A stretch of 64,000 nt of DNA from Billgrantia aerodenitrificans. Its GTDB lineage: Bacteria > Pseudomonadota > Gammaproteobacteria > Pseudomonadales > Halomonadaceae. The stretch covers positions 62,001 through 126,000 of the forward strand of contig NZ_JABFTV010000012.1 in the NCBI RefSeq assembly GCF_021404405.1. The letters are read 5' to 3'. The translations under genes were made by a program, and so were the position numbers. This document shows positions 7,752 to 17,195 of this stretch, one piece after another; within the stretch, counting starts at the first letter, position 1, and each line of letters opens with the position of its first letter. The notes under the pieces were generated by a model, which searched no databases, had not been told where the DNA came from, and was given only the letters and a program-made list of their open reading frames with translations.

Positions 7752-8876
7752 ATGACCGCCACCACCGCCCAACGTACCAATCTGCTCGGCCTGACTCGCG
7801 AGGAAATGGAAGCCTTCTTCCTCTCCATCGGCGAGAAGAAGTTCCGTGCCGCCCAGGTGATGAAGTGGATTCATCACGACGGCTGCGACGACTTCGAGGC
7901 CATGACCAATCTGTCCAAGGCGCTGCGTCAGCGGCTCGCCGAGGTGGCCGAGATTCGCGGCCCCGGCGTGGTCTATGAAGGTACTTCCAGCGATGGAACC
8001 CGCAAGTGGGTGCTGGAGGTGGAGGACGGCAGCTACGTGGAAACGGTGCTGATCCCGGCCGACAACGGCAAGCGCCGCACCCTGTGCGTATCGTCCCAGG
8101 TGGGCTGCTCGCTCGATTGCAGTTTCTGCTCCACCGGCAAGCAGGGCTTCCAGCGCAACCTCACCGCCGCCGAGATCATCGGTCAGGTGTGGGTCGCCCA
8201 GCGCAGCGTGGGGCCGCGCAAAGATACCGCCAATCGCCCAGTCACCAACGTGGTGATGATGGGCATGGGCGAGCCGCTGATGAACTACGACAACGTCGTG
8301 CCGGCCATGAAGCTGATGCTCGACGACAACGGCTACGGACTCTCCAAGCGTCGTGTCACCCTCTCGACCTCGGGCGTGGTGCCGATGCTCGACAGGCTCG
8401 GCGACGAACTCGACGTGAGCCTGGCCATCTCGCTGCACGCCGCCACCGACGAGCTGCGCAGCGAGTTGGTGCCGCTCAACCGCAAGTACAACATCCGCAC
8501 CCTGCTCGACGCCTGCCAGCGCTACCTGGCCAAGTGCGACGACACCCGCATGATCACCATCGAGTACACCGTGATCAAGGACGTCAACGACCAGCAGGAG
8601 CATGCCCAGCAGTTGGCCGAACTGCTGCGCGAGCTGCCGTGCAAGATCAACCTGATTCCGTTCAACCCGTTTCCCCATTCGGGCTACGAGAAACCGTCGC
8701 GCAACCAGGTGATGCGCTTCCAGCAGTGGCTCTATGAGCTTGGCTACACGGCGCCGATCCGCACCACCCGCGGCGACGACATCGATGCCGCCTGCGGTCA
8801 GCTGGTGGGTCGCGTCAAGGACCGCACCCGGCGTCATGAGCGCTACATCCGCTCGATTCAGATCGACGCCGACTGA
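7752..8876 (+). CDS. rlmN: Dual-specificity RNA methyltransferase RlmN
   Basis: A 374-residue radical-SAM enzyme that methylates C2 of adenosine 2503 in 23S rRNA and adenosine 37 in some tRNAs. The radical-SAM cluster motif CxxxCxxC is in CSLDCSFCSTG. The methyl-carrying and resolving cysteines are expected at VSSQVGC and near the C-terminus in IDAACGQLVG, and both are present. I start it at ATG 7752, which gives the typical N-terminus 'NLLGLTREEMEAFF'. Neighbours are in conserved order. Confidence 0.96.
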   Translation: MTATTAQRTNLLGLTREEMEAFFLSIGEKKFRAAQVMKWIHHDGCDDFEAMTNLSKALRQRLAEVAEIRGPGVVYEGTSSDGTRKWVLEVEDGSYVETVLIPADNGKRRTLCVSSQVGCSLDCSFCSTGKQGFQRNLTAAEIIGQVWVAQRSVGPRKDTANRPVTNVVMMGMGEPLMNYDNVVPAMKLMLDDNGYGLSKRRVTLSTSGVVPMLDRLGDELDVSLAISLHAATDELRSELVPLNRKYNIRTLLDACQRYLAKCDDTRMITIEYTVIKDVNDQQEHAQQLAELLRELPCKINLIPFNPFPHSGYEKPSRNQVMRFQQWLYELGYTAPIRTTRGDDIDAACGQLVGRVKDRTRRHERYIRSIQIDAD

Positions 8877-9009
8877 TGCGGGAAGCCGCCTTGACTTCAA
8901 CTCGTCACGGCGCTTTGATGAACAGGCTTTTTTCGTCCCTGGCCAGCGCCGCTCGGGTGCCAGGCAAGCGAAACACCCACAGCCCGACAGGCCCGACCAT
9001 GAGGATGCC

Positions 9010-9735
9010 ATGACGCGCTTCCCCAACCTGCCAAGCCGATGCCCCCCGCTGGTAGCCATGGCGGTCGTCTCGTTGTGGCTTTCCGGCTGTGCCAGCCAAC
9101 CCGAGCAGCAAACCGAAGCGAATCCGACCGAGGCATTCACGCAACTGGGCATGGCCTATCTGGAGCGCGACAACCTGCCGCGTGCCATGTCCGCGCTCAA
9201 CCGTGCGTTGGAACGCTCGCCCAACGACCCCGAGGCGCTGCAAGCCATGGCCATCGTCTATCAGCGCCAGGGCGAGCGGGAGCAGGCTGACAAAACGTTT
9301 CAGCGGGCCATCGCCGCGGCACCGGACAACAGCCGTGCACGCAACAACTATGCCGTCTTTCTTTACGAACAGGGTCAGGTGAGGCGCGCCTGCGAGCAGC
9401 TCGAGGCGGCTTCCCGGGATACCCGCTATGCCAACCGAGCCCAGCTGTTCACCAACCTCGGCCAGTGTCAGTGGGAGTTGGGCGAGATCGACCAGGCACG
9501 CCACAGCCTGGAACGCGCCCGCAGTCTCGAACCGCGCAATCCCTGGAGTTACTTCACCCTGGCTGAGCTGGAGCTGGAACAGGGCAACCCCGACCGCGCC
9601 AGACAACAGCTGGAGATATTCGTGGGGCTTGCCGGCATGACGCCGGATGCCCAGGCGCTGGCCCGGCAGATCGCCGCCAGCGCACCGGACATGACCGTCA
9701 CCCCCGGCTCTGACAACCAGCGTGACGCACATTGA
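9010..9735 (+). CDS. pilW: Type IV pilus biogenesis lipoprotein PilW/PilF
   Basis: A 241-residue outer-membrane lipoprotein (the pilotin called PilF in Pseudomonas, PilW in Neisseria) made of about six TPR units. The lipobox is LSGC near residue 26, after a short hydrophobic signal. TPR motifs such as YLERDNLPRAMSALNRALE and FTNLGQCQWELGEIDQARHSL are clear. The pilotin helps assemble the secretin PilQ. Position between rlmN and rodZ is conserved even in species where type IV pili are not obvious, so pilus function in this organism is assumed from the family. Confidence 0.9.
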   Translation: MTRFPNLPSRCPPLVAMAVVSLWLSGCASQPEQQTEANPTEAFTQLGMAYLERDNLPRAMSALNRALERSPNDPEALQAMAIVYQRQGEREQADKTFQRAIAAAPDNSRARNNYAVFLYEQGQVRRACEQLEAASRDTRYANRAQLFTNLGQCQWELGEIDQARHSLERARSLEPRNPWSYFTLAELELEQGNPDRARQQLEIFVGLAGMTPDAQALARQIAASAPDMTVTPGSDNQRDAH

Positions 9736-9767
9736 TCAACGATTCCAAGACTGAAGGATGCTCAGCC

Positions 9768-10748
9768 ATGAGCGATAACCAAGATATCGATGCCGTCGGC
9801 CTCGGGTCCCAGGCCTCTCCCGGGGAGATGCTGCGCCGAGAGCGTGAAACGCAAGGTCTGTCGCGGGAAGAGGTCGCCACGGCGCTCAACCTGCGCCCTG
9901 CCGTGGTCATCGGTATGGAAGAGGACAACTACGAGCAGGTGCCGGTGGCTGCCTATCGCCGCGGCTACCTGCGCGCCTATGCCCGCCTGCTGGGCATCGA
10001 CGACCGCCCCGTGCTGCAGGCCTATACGGAGCGCTTCGGCTCCCAGGAAAGCGAACAGCGGGTCACCCCGGTACAGGTCACCAAGCCGCCGTCGCGCATC
10101 GGCGTGTGGCTGTTCAAGCTCGTCACCCTGTTGGTGATTGCCGGCCTGATCGGCCTGACCCTGGTGTGGTGGCAGAGCCGTGACGGCAACCAGCCGCCCG
10201 CCGTCGACGATGGCGAACCGGTATCGGTCGAGACCCTCGACGGCACCACCACCATCGAGGAGGAGCCGCGCCCTGAGGTCGAAGAGGCGCTGCCGCCGGT
10301 GCCTCTCGAAGGCGTCGACCCGATCGGCGAAGAGGACACACAGCCCCTCCTCGGCGAAGTCGACCCCAGCGGTGCCCAGGCCCTGCTGGCCCAGACCGGT
10401 ACCGCGACCACTCCCGAGGAAGAGGCCATCGTCGAGGAAGCCGCGGCCCAGGACATCGTCGCCGAGGAGGAGCTGGAAACGACCGACGTGGCGGCGCCCG
10501 CCGACCGCACCGTACTGCAGCTCACCTTCAACGAGCAGTCCTGGACCGAGATCTTCGACGCCACCAATAGCCGCGTTTTCGTCGGTCTTCAGGAACCCGG
10601 CACCACAGCGACCGTCGAAGGAGAGCCACCGTTTCGCCTGACCATCGGCAACGCCACCGGTGTCGAACTGAGCTGGGCCGGCGAGCGCGTCGACCTGCGC
10701 GCGCGCGCCGGGGCCAACAACGTCGCCCGCTTCACCCTGGGAGAGTGA
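9768..10748 (+). CDS. rodZ: Cytoskeletal protein RodZ
   Basis: A 326-residue bitopic membrane protein that links MreB filaments to the cell-wall elongation machinery. The N-terminus holds a helix-turn-helix domain of the RodZ type (about 18-90: GEMLRRERETQGLSREEVAT). A single membrane helix lies around 113-135, followed by a long acidic periplasmic linker rich in E, P and T and a C-terminal DUF4115 beta domain from about 247. The ATG at 9768 is chosen over a TTG at 9732. It ends one base before ispG, so the two are translationally close. Confidence 0.93.
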   Translation: MSDNQDIDAVGLGSQASPGEMLRRERETQGLSREEVATALNLRPAVVIGMEEDNYEQVPVAAYRRGYLRAYARLLGIDDRPVLQAYTERFGSQESEQRVTPVQVTKPPSRIGVWLFKLVTLLVIAGLIGLTLVWWQSRDGNQPPAVDDGEPVSVETLDGTTTIEEEPRPEVEEALPPVPLEGVDPIGEEDTQPLLGEVDPSGAQALLAQTGTATTPEEEAIVEEAAAQDIVAEEELETTDVAAPADRTVLQLTFNEQSWTEIFDATNSRVFVGLQEPGTTATVEGEPPFRLTIGNATGVELSWAGERVDLRARAGANNVARFTLGE

Positions 10749-10749
10749 C

Positions 10750-11865
10750 ATGCATTCCCCATCGCCCATCGTGCGTCGCAAGTCGCGCCAGATCCACGTC
10801 GGCAAAGTACCGGTCGGGGGCGACGCCCCCATCTCGGTGCAGAGCATGACCAACACCGACACCCTGGACGTGGCCGCCACCGTGGCCCAGATTCAGCGCC
10901 TCGAGGACGCCGGCGCCGATATCGTACGCGTCTCGGTGCCGTGCATGGATTCAGCCGAAGCCTTCGGCCGCATCAAGCAGCAGGTCAACGTACCGCTGGT
11001 GGCGGACATCCACTTCGACTACAAGATCGCCCTGCGCGTGGCCGAACTCGGCGTCGACTGCCTGCGCATCAACCCCGGCAACATCGGCAAGGAAGACCGC
11101 GTGCGCGCCGTGGTTTCCGCCGCCCGCGACAACGGCATCCCGATTCGCATCGGCGTCAATGCCGGCTCGCTGGAGAAAGAGCTGCAGCGCAAGTACGGCG
11201 AGCCCACGCCGGAGGCGCTGGTGGAGTCGGCCATGCGCCACATCGACCACCTCGACCGCCTCGACTTCCAGGAGTACAAGGTCAGCGTCAAGGCCAGTGA
11301 TGTGTTCATGGCCGTGGCCGCCTATCGCCAACTGGCCAAGCTGATCGAACAGCCGCTGCACCTGGGCATCACCGAGGCCGGCGGCCTGCGCTCGGGTACC
11401 GTCAAGTCGTCGATCGGCCTCGGTATGCTGTTGATGGACGGCATCGGCGATACCATCCGCGTCTCCCTGGCCGCCGACCCGGTGGAAGAAATCAAGGTCG
11501 GCTACGACATGCTCAAGAGCCTGCGCCTGCGCAGCAAGGGCATCAACTTCATCGCCTGCCCCAGCTGCTCGCGCCAGAATTTCGACGTCATCGGCACCAT
11601 GAACGCCCTCGAAGAGCGCCTGGAAGATATCATGACACCGCTCGACGTCTCGGTGATCGGCTGTGTGGTGAACGGCCCCGGCGAAGCCAAGGAGAGTGAT
11701 ATCGGCCTGACCGGCGGCACTCCCAACAACCTGATCTACATCGACGGCAAGCCCGCCACCAAACTGACCAACGACCATCTGGTCGACGACCTGGAGCGCC
11801 TGATTCGCGAGAAGGTGCGCGAGAAGGAACAGGCCGAAAAGGATCTGATCGCCCGCGGGGCCTGA
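10750..11865 (+). CDS. ispG: 4-hydroxy-3-methylbut-2-en-1-yl diphosphate synthase IspG
   Basis: A 371-residue enzyme of the non-mevalonate isoprenoid pathway that reductively opens MEcPP to HMBPP. The [4Fe-4S] ligands are the two cysteines of CPSCSRQNFD and the Cys of GCVVNGPGEA. The N-terminal TIM barrel starts 'VPVGGDAPISVQSMTNTDT'. The length equals the proteobacterial form. It makes the neighbouring Fe-S assembly genes relevant, since the enzyme needs a cluster. Confidence 0.97.
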   Translation: MHSPSPIVRRKSRQIHVGKVPVGGDAPISVQSMTNTDTLDVAATVAQIQRLEDAGADIVRVSVPCMDSAEAFGRIKQQVNVPLVADIHFDYKIALRVAELGVDCLRINPGNIGKEDRVRAVVSAARDNGIPIRIGVNAGSLEKELQRKYGEPTPEALVESAMRHIDHLDRLDFQEYKVSVKASDVFMAVAAYRQLAKLIEQPLHLGITEAGGLRSGTVKSSIGLGMLLMDGIGDTIRVSLAADPVEEIKVGYDMLKSLRLRSKGINFIACPSCSRQNFDVIGTMNALEERLEDIMTPLDVSVIGCVVNGPGEAKESDIGLTGGTPNNLIYIDGKPATKLTNDHLVDDLERLIREKVREKEQAEKDLIARGA

Positions 11866-11893
11866 TCCGCCGTTGACCATCAAGGAGCCATCG

Positions 11894-13207
11894 TTGAGCA
11901 AGTCCGACAGCAGCAAGAAGAAGATCCAGGCCATCCGCGGCATGAACGACCTATTGCCGGACCGGTCCGCCCTGTGGCAGTACTTCGAAGGCAAGGTACA
12001 GGCGCTTACCCAGCGCTACGGCTACGCCGAGATCCGCACGCCCATCGTCGAGCAGACCGCACTGTTCGCCCGCTCCATCGGCGAGGTCACCGATATCGTC
12101 GAGAAGGAGATGTACACCTTCGAGGATCGTAATGGCGACAGCCTGACCCTGCGCCCCGAAGGCACGGCCAGCTGCGTGCGCGCCGCCATGGAACACGGCC
12201 TGCTGCACAACCAGACCCAGCGGCTGTGGTACCAGGGCCCGATGTTCCGTCACGAGCGTCCACAGAAGGGTCGCTACCGCCAGTTCCATCAGGTCGGCGT
12301 GGAAGCCTTCGGTCTGGAAGGTCCGGACATCGATGCCGAGGTGATTCTGCTCTCCGCCCGCCTGTGGCGGGAGCTGGGTCTCAGCGATCACGTCACCCTG
12401 GAGCTCAACTCGCTGGGCTCCAGCGAGGCGCGCGCCGCCTATCGCGACAAGCTGGTGGCCTATTTCGAGCAGCACCGCGACCAGCTCGACGAGGACTCCC
12501 TGCGCCGTCTGACCAGCAACCCGCTGCGTATCCTCGACTCCAAGAACCCGGACATGGCGCCGATGCTGGCCGATGCGCCCAAGCTGATGGATCATCTCGA
12601 CGACGCCTCGCGGGAGCACTTCGAGGGCCTCACCGCCCTGCTCCAGGCTGCTGGCATCGACTACGTGATCAATCCGCGCCTGGTGCGCGGCCTCGACTAC
12701 TACGGCCGCACCGTGTTCGAGTGGACCACCACGGCGCTCGGCAGCCAGGGTACCGTGTGTGCCGGCGGCCGCTACGACGGCCTGGTCGAGCAGCTCGGCG
12801 GCAAGCCGACCCCCGCGGTAGGCTTCGCCATGGGCATCGAACGGCTGGTGCTGCTGCTCGAGACCCTGGAGCTGGTGCCCGACTCCGCCCTGGGCGAGCT
12901 GGACCTCTACGTGCTGCCCCTGGATGATGTCGCCACCACCCAGGCCATGCTGCTTGCAGAAAGGATCAGAAGCGAGCTGCCCGAGCTGCGCCTGCAGCTG
13001 CACTGCGGCGGCGGCAGCTTCAAGAGCCGGATCAAGAAGGCCGACAAGAGCGGTGCCCGCCTGGCCCTGCTGTTGGGCGAAGACGAACTGGAGGCAGGCC
13101 GCGCCACGCTGAAATTCCTGCGCGAGGAGCGCGAGCAGATGAGCCTGGACCAGGGCGCTCTGATCGACATCCTCGCCAGCATGACGGCGAGCGACGAGCG
13201 CGCCTGA
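11894..13207 (+). CDS. hisS: Histidyl-tRNA synthetase
   Basis: A 437-residue class II aminoacyl-tRNA synthetase. Motif 1 region is IQAIRGMNDLLPDRS, motif 2 is FRHERPQKGRYRQFHQ, the histidine-specific loop is RGLDYYGRTVFEW, and motif 3 includes GFAMGIERL. I place the start at TTG 11894 because AAGGAG lies six bases upstream; another in-frame TTG at 11873 lacks such a site. A UUG start in this essential gene may lower its translation. It is followed by yfgM, as in E. coli. Confidence 0.95.
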   Translation: MSKSDSSKKKIQAIRGMNDLLPDRSALWQYFEGKVQALTQRYGYAEIRTPIVEQTALFARSIGEVTDIVEKEMYTFEDRNGDSLTLRPEGTASCVRAAMEHGLLHNQTQRLWYQGPMFRHERPQKGRYRQFHQVGVEAFGLEGPDIDAEVILLSARLWRELGLSDHVTLELNSLGSSEARAAYRDKLVAYFEQHRDQLDEDSLRRLTSNPLRILDSKNPDMAPMLADAPKLMDHLDDASREHFEGLTALLQAAGIDYVINPRLVRGLDYYGRTVFEWTTTALGSQGTVCAGGRYDGLVEQLGGKPTPAVGFAMGIERLVLLLETLELVPDSALGELDLYVLPLDDVATTQAMLLAERIRSELPELRLQLHCGGGSFKSRIKKADKSGARLALLLGEDELEAGRATLKFLREEREQMSLDQGALIDILASMTASDERA

Positions 13208-13241
13208 TCGAACCGCATATTGCAGTAAAAGGAGACCGCCC

Positions 13242-13886
13242 GTGGCGGAGCTGAGAACCGAAGAAGAGCAGCTGGAAGCCATCAAGCGCTGGTGGAAGGA
13301 GAACGGCACGGCGCTGATCGCCGGTGTCGCCATCGCCATTGCCGGCGTGGTCGGCTGGAACGCCTGGCAGAACCATCAGGAAAACCAGTCGGCATCGGCC
13401 TCCATGCGCTACCAGCACCTGGTCAATCTGACCGACAGCGGCGAGATCGATGAAGCCCGCAGCCTGGTCGCCGAGATCACCGACAACCACGGTCGCACTC
13501 TGTATGCCGACCTGGCGCGCTTGATCGACGCCCGCCTGGCCGTGGAGACTGGTGACCTCGACGCCGCCCGCGGGGTGCTCGAAGGCGTGATCGAATCCAG
13601 CAACCGCGACTACGTGCAGGGCCTGGCGCGGCTGCGTCTGGCCAGACTGCAGGTGGCCGCTGGCGATGCCGAAGCCGCCCTGGACACGCTGGCACGGGAC
13701 ATCCCGGCAGCCCTCGCCGCCCAGCAGGCCGACGTGCGCGGCGACGCCCTGCACAGCGTGGGACGCACCGACGAAGCCCGTCAGGCCTGGCAGGAAGCGC
13801 TTGCCGTCGCCGAACAACGCAACCAGCCGATCTATGGCGTCCAGCTCAAGCTCGACGACCTGGGCGCCGAAGAGGCCACGCTATGA
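13242..13886 (+). CDS. yfgM: Ancillary SecYEG translocon subunit YfgM
   Basis: A 214-residue membrane-anchored TPR protein. A short cytosolic N-terminus (ELRTEEEQLEAIKRWWKENG) is followed by one membrane helix (about 23-41, GTALIAGVAIAIAGVVGWNA) and periplasmic TPR-like helices. In E. coli, YfgM associates with SecYEG and PpiD and hands secreted proteins to chaperones. The start is GTG 13242 with AAAGGAG in front. Its stop overlaps the bamB start by four bases (ATGA). Confidence 0.93.
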   Translation: MAELRTEEEQLEAIKRWWKENGTALIAGVAIAIAGVVGWNAWQNHQENQSASASMRYQHLVNLTDSGEIDEARSLVAEITDNHGRTLYADLARLIDARLAVETGDLDAARGVLEGVIESSNRDYVQGLARLRLARLQVAAGDAEAALDTLARDIPAALAAQQADVRGDALHSVGRTDEARQAWQEALAVAEQRNQPIYGVQLKLDDLGAEEATL

Positions 13887-15049
13887 AGACGACTCTCGCT
13901 CGCAAGACCACTCTCGCTCTGGTCGCCACGCTGACCCTCGGCCTGCTGGCCGGCTGCGCCAACCGCTCGGAACCGCGCTACACCCCCAAGGAGCTGCAGC
14001 GCTTCGAGGCCCGCGCCGAGCTGCGCAGCGACTGGCGCCAGCGCGTGGGGCAAGGCCTCGGCCGCGCCGTCTACCCCATTTCGCCCACTCTCGACGGTGG
14101 GGTGATCTATGCCGCCGACGAGCGTGGCCGACTCATGGCCGTGGCGGCCGACAGCGGTGAGCGGCGCTGGCAGACCGACCTCGAGGTCGGCGTCTCCAGC
14201 GGCCTGACGGCGGCGGCCGGGCAGATCTACCTGGGCACCCGCAACGGCGAAGTGCTCGCAGTGAGTCAGGCCGACGGCGAGGTCACCTGGCGTTCACGTG
14301 TCGCCAGCGAAGTGTTGGCCGCGCCCCAGCCCAACCAGCAGCTCCTCGTGGTACAGAGCGTGGATGGCACCGTTACCGCGCTGGATCGGCGTACCGGCCA
14401 GGAGCGCTGGGTATACAACACCACCGAACCGGCCCTTACCCTGCGCGGCACCGGCACCCCGTCGGTGATCGATCCGGTCACCTTCGTCGGCTTTGCCAGC
14501 GGCCGCCTGACCACGCTGGACAACCGCAGCGGTCAACCGCTGTGGGAGCGTCGTATCGCCGTACCCCGCGGACGCAGCGAAATCGACCGCATGGTCGACC
14601 TGGGCGGCCAGCCCGTGCTGACCCCCGATGGCCGACTGTTCGTGGCCAGCTACAACGGACGCCTGACCGCCCTCGATGCGACCAGCGGTGAAACGCTGTG
14701 GGAGCGCGATCACTCCAGCTATCAGACCCCGGTGCTGGTGGGCGATCGCCTGTTCACCGTCAGCGAGGCCAGCCATGTGACGGCCTTCGACGCCCGCACC
14801 GGCGAGGAAGTGTGGCGCAACCGCGACCTCGAGGGTCGCTGGCTGACCTCTCCCGCCTTCGCCGACGGCAACCTGGTGGTGGGCGACTTCGAGGGCTACA
14901 TCCACCTGATCGACATTCAGAACGGTCGCTTCACCGCGCGTACCCGGGTCGACAGTTCCGGCATCAGCGTGCGTCCGGTCACCGACTTCCGACGTCTCTA
15001 CGTGCTGACCAATAACGGCCGCCTGGAGGCCCTGGAAATTACCCGATGA
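13883..15049 (+). CDS. bamB: Outer membrane protein assembly factor BamB
   Basis: A 388-residue lipoprotein of the BAM complex that inserts beta-barrel proteins into the outer membrane. The signal peptide ends in the lipobox LLAGC (Cys about 26). The rest is an eight-bladed PQQ-type beta-propeller with repeats such as YAADERGRLMAVAADSGERRW and YLGTRNGEVLAVSQADGEVTW. Starts and stops overlap yfgM and der by four bases on each side, so the three genes are translationally coupled. Confidence 0.96.
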   Translation: MKTTLARKTTLALVATLTLGLLAGCANRSEPRYTPKELQRFEARAELRSDWRQRVGQGLGRAVYPISPTLDGGVIYAADERGRLMAVAADSGERRWQTDLEVGVSSGLTAAAGQIYLGTRNGEVLAVSQADGEVTWRSRVASEVLAAPQPNQQLLVVQSVDGTVTALDRRTGQERWVYNTTEPALTLRGTGTPSVIDPVTFVGFASGRLTTLDNRSGQPLWERRIAVPRGRSEIDRMVDLGGQPVLTPDGRLFVASYNGRLTALDATSGETLWERDHSSYQTPVLVGDRLFTVSEASHVTAFDARTGEEVWRNRDLEGRWLTSPAFADGNLVVGDFEGYIHLIDIQNGRFTARTRVDSSGISVRPVTDFRRLYVLTNNGRLEALEITR

Positions 15050-16449
15050 CACCTGTGATCGCCCTGGTTGGCCGCCCCAATGTGGGCAAGTCGACGCTGT
15101 TCAACCGCCTGACCCGCAGCCGGGATGCCCTGGTGGCCGACTTCCCGGGGCTTACCCGCGACCGCAAGTACGGTAACGGCATGCTGGGCGACAAGGCCTA
15201 TACGGTGATCGACACCGGCGGCATCAGCGGCGACGAGGAGGGTATCGATGCGGCCATGGCCGAGCAGTCGCTGGCCGCCATCGACGAAGCCGACATCGTG
15301 CTGTTCCTGGTCGATGCCCGCGCCGGACTGAATGTCGCCGACGAAGCGATTGCCAACCACCTGCGGGTCAACCAGAAGAAGACCTGGCTGGTGGTGAACA
15401 AGACCGACGGCCTGGAAGAGCACTCGGCCATGGCCGATTTCTGGCAGTTGGGTCTTGGCGACCCGCGCCCCATTGCCGCGGCCCACGGTCGCAACGTCAC
15501 CAGCCTGATCGAGGAAGTGCTGGCACCCTTCCCCGAGCGCGACCTGAGCATCCCGGCGGATACCGGCACCAAGGGCATCCGCATCGGTGTGATCGGCCGG
15601 CCCAATGTGGGCAAGTCGACCCTGGTCAACCGCCTGCTCGGCGAAGAACGGGTGGTGGTGTTCGACGAGGCCGGTACCACCCGTGACGCCATCGAGATCC
15701 CCTTCGAGCGGCGCGGCAAGCCCTACGTGCTGATCGATACCGCCGGCGTGCGGCGGCGCAAGAACGTCAGCGAGATCGCCGAGAAGTTCTCGATCATCAA
15801 GACACTGGAGGCGATCAAGGAGTGCCATGTCGCGATCATGGTGCTCGACGCCCGCTCGGGCCTGGTGGAGCAGGATCTGCATCTGCTCGACTACGTGCTC
15901 ACCACCGGGCGTGCCCTGGTGCTGGCGGTCAACAAGTGGGACGGCCTGGAGCACGAGGCCAAGGAAAAGATGCGCGCCGACATCAAGCGTCGGCTGGGCT
16001 TCGCCGACTACGCCGACCTGCACTTCATCTCGGCCCTGCACGGCACCGCCGTGGGTGACCTCTATCCCTCCATCGAGCGCGCCTTTGCCTCGGCCAACAG
16101 CCACTGGTCGACCAACCGTCTTACCACCCTGCTGCAGGATGCCGTCAGCCAGCATCCGCCGCCGCTGGTGCATGGGCGACGGATCAAGCTGCGCATGGCC
16201 CACCAGGGCGGCAGCAACCCGCCGATCATCGTGGTTCACGGCAACCAGACCGAAGCGCTGCCCGAGTCCTACAAACGCTTCCTGACCAATACGTTCCGCA
16301 AGGTGCTCAAGGTTCGCGGCACCCCGATTCGCTTCGAGTTTCGCTCTGGCAACAACCCCTTCGACCCGCTGGCCGGTGCCAGCGACCGGGAGAAAGCCAA
16401 GCAGCGCGAGCTGGGACGCACTCGGGCCGCACGCAACAAACGCCGCTGA
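15046..16449 (+). CDS. der: Ribosome biogenesis GTPase Der (EngA)
   Basis: A 467-residue essential GTPase for 50S subunit assembly, with two tandem G domains and a C-terminal KH-like domain. P-loops are GRPNVGKSTLFN and GRPNVGKSTLVN. The G4 motifs are NKTD and NKWD. The C-terminal KH-like part contains RIKLRMAHQGGSNPP and ends in a basic tail. It is the last gene of the conserved ndk-to-der block and is followed by a hairpin. Confidence 0.97.
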   Translation: MTPVIALVGRPNVGKSTLFNRLTRSRDALVADFPGLTRDRKYGNGMLGDKAYTVIDTGGISGDEEGIDAAMAEQSLAAIDEADIVLFLVDARAGLNVADEAIANHLRVNQKKTWLVVNKTDGLEEHSAMADFWQLGLGDPRPIAAAHGRNVTSLIEEVLAPFPERDLSIPADTGTKGIRIGVIGRPNVGKSTLVNRLLGEERVVVFDEAGTTRDAIEIPFERRGKPYVLIDTAGVRRRKNVSEIAEKFSIIKTLEAIKECHVAIMVLDARSGLVEQDLHLLDYVLTTGRALVLAVNKWDGLEHEAKEKMRADIKRRLGFADYADLHFISALHGTAVGDLYPSIERAFASANSHWSTNRLTTLLQDAVSQHPPPLVHGRRIKLRMAHQGGSNPPIIVVHGNQTEALPESYKRFLTNTFRKVLKVRGTPIRFEFRSGNNPFDPLAGASDREKAKQRELGRTRAARNKRR

Positions 16450-16461
16450 TGCCTGTCAAAG

Positions 16462-16483
16462 CGCCCGATCGCCAGATCGGGCG
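16462..16483 (+). terminator. Hairpin terminator after der
   Basis: A 9-bp stem CGCCCGATC / GATCGGGCG with loop GCCA lies 13 bases after the der stop. It is followed by TATTGCC. The T-run is short, so termination may be incomplete. Confidence 0.6.
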
Positions 16484-16556
16484 TATTGCCACCCGCTCCC
16501 TGGTCTACCCTGCTACCTACCCTTAGCTTTAGTCGTTCATCCAACAGGAGGAACCG

Positions 16557-17195
16557 ATGTTCCTGAGTCGCGTGTCGTCGTTCTTGCTGCCGCGTCGCCG
16601 TTGGCGCCTGCTGGCCCCGCTGAGCCTGTCCTTGCTGCTTGCCGGCTGCCTGGCCCTGCCCCAGACCGGCCTTTTCGCCTTCCGCCTGGCCGTGACATCG
16701 CTGGGTGTGGAAGACGTGCGGATCGGCCCCTACTCGATCCAGGCCGGTCTCGACACCAGCGACGTGGCCTCGCTGATCGCTTCCAGCCTCGGTGCGGGCA
16801 GCCTGCCGGTGCAGGCCACCCTGGCCATGGGGCTGGCGCTGCCCGTCGGCATGCCGGCAGTGGAGATGTCGGGGTTCCGCTGGACCCTGGACGTGCCCGG
16901 CGCCGATCCAGTCAGCGGCAACTATCAGCAGGACGTGACGCTGACCTCGGGTGACGACACCCGCCTGCGCCTACCGGTGGAATTCGACGTGCTGGCCACC
17001 GACCGCCGCCGCCTGGCCCCCATGGTGGAACTGGCCACCCAACTGGCAAGCCAGGGCGAGCTGCCGGCAGGCAGTGAGCTCGCCATCACCCCGGGCAGCC
17101 TGCGCGGCCTGGGCGTGACCCTGCCCGCCGGCCTCTTTACGCCGACCCTGCGCTTTGCCGTGGGGCAGGATGGCGAGCTGACTCCCCAGCGCTGA
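16557..17195 (+). CDS. Putative lipoprotein of unknown function
   Basis: A 212-residue protein with a basic N-terminus, a hydrophobic stretch and lipobox LLAGC (Cys31), so probably a lipoprotein. No Asp follows the Cys, so outer-membrane sorting is expected. The remainder is rich in beta-prone segments: a middle region (FRLAVTSLGVEDVRIGPYSI) and a C-terminal region (GVTLPAGLFTPTLRFAVGQ). It might resemble the LEA14/WHy fold, but I cannot claim this by eye. AACAGGAGG lies at good distance before the ATG. It is convergent with the ATPase gene, whose stop directly follows. Confidence 0.75.
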   Translation: MFLSRVSSFLLPRRRWRLLAPLSLSLLLAGCLALPQTGLFAFRLAVTSLGVEDVRIGPYSIQAGLDTSDVASLIASSLGAGSLPVQATLAMGLALPVGMPAVEMSGFRWTLDVPGADPVSGNYQQDVTLTSGDDTRLRLPVEFDVLATDRRRLAPMVELATQLASQGELPAGSELAITPGSLRGLGVTLPAGLFTPTLRFAVGQDGELTPQR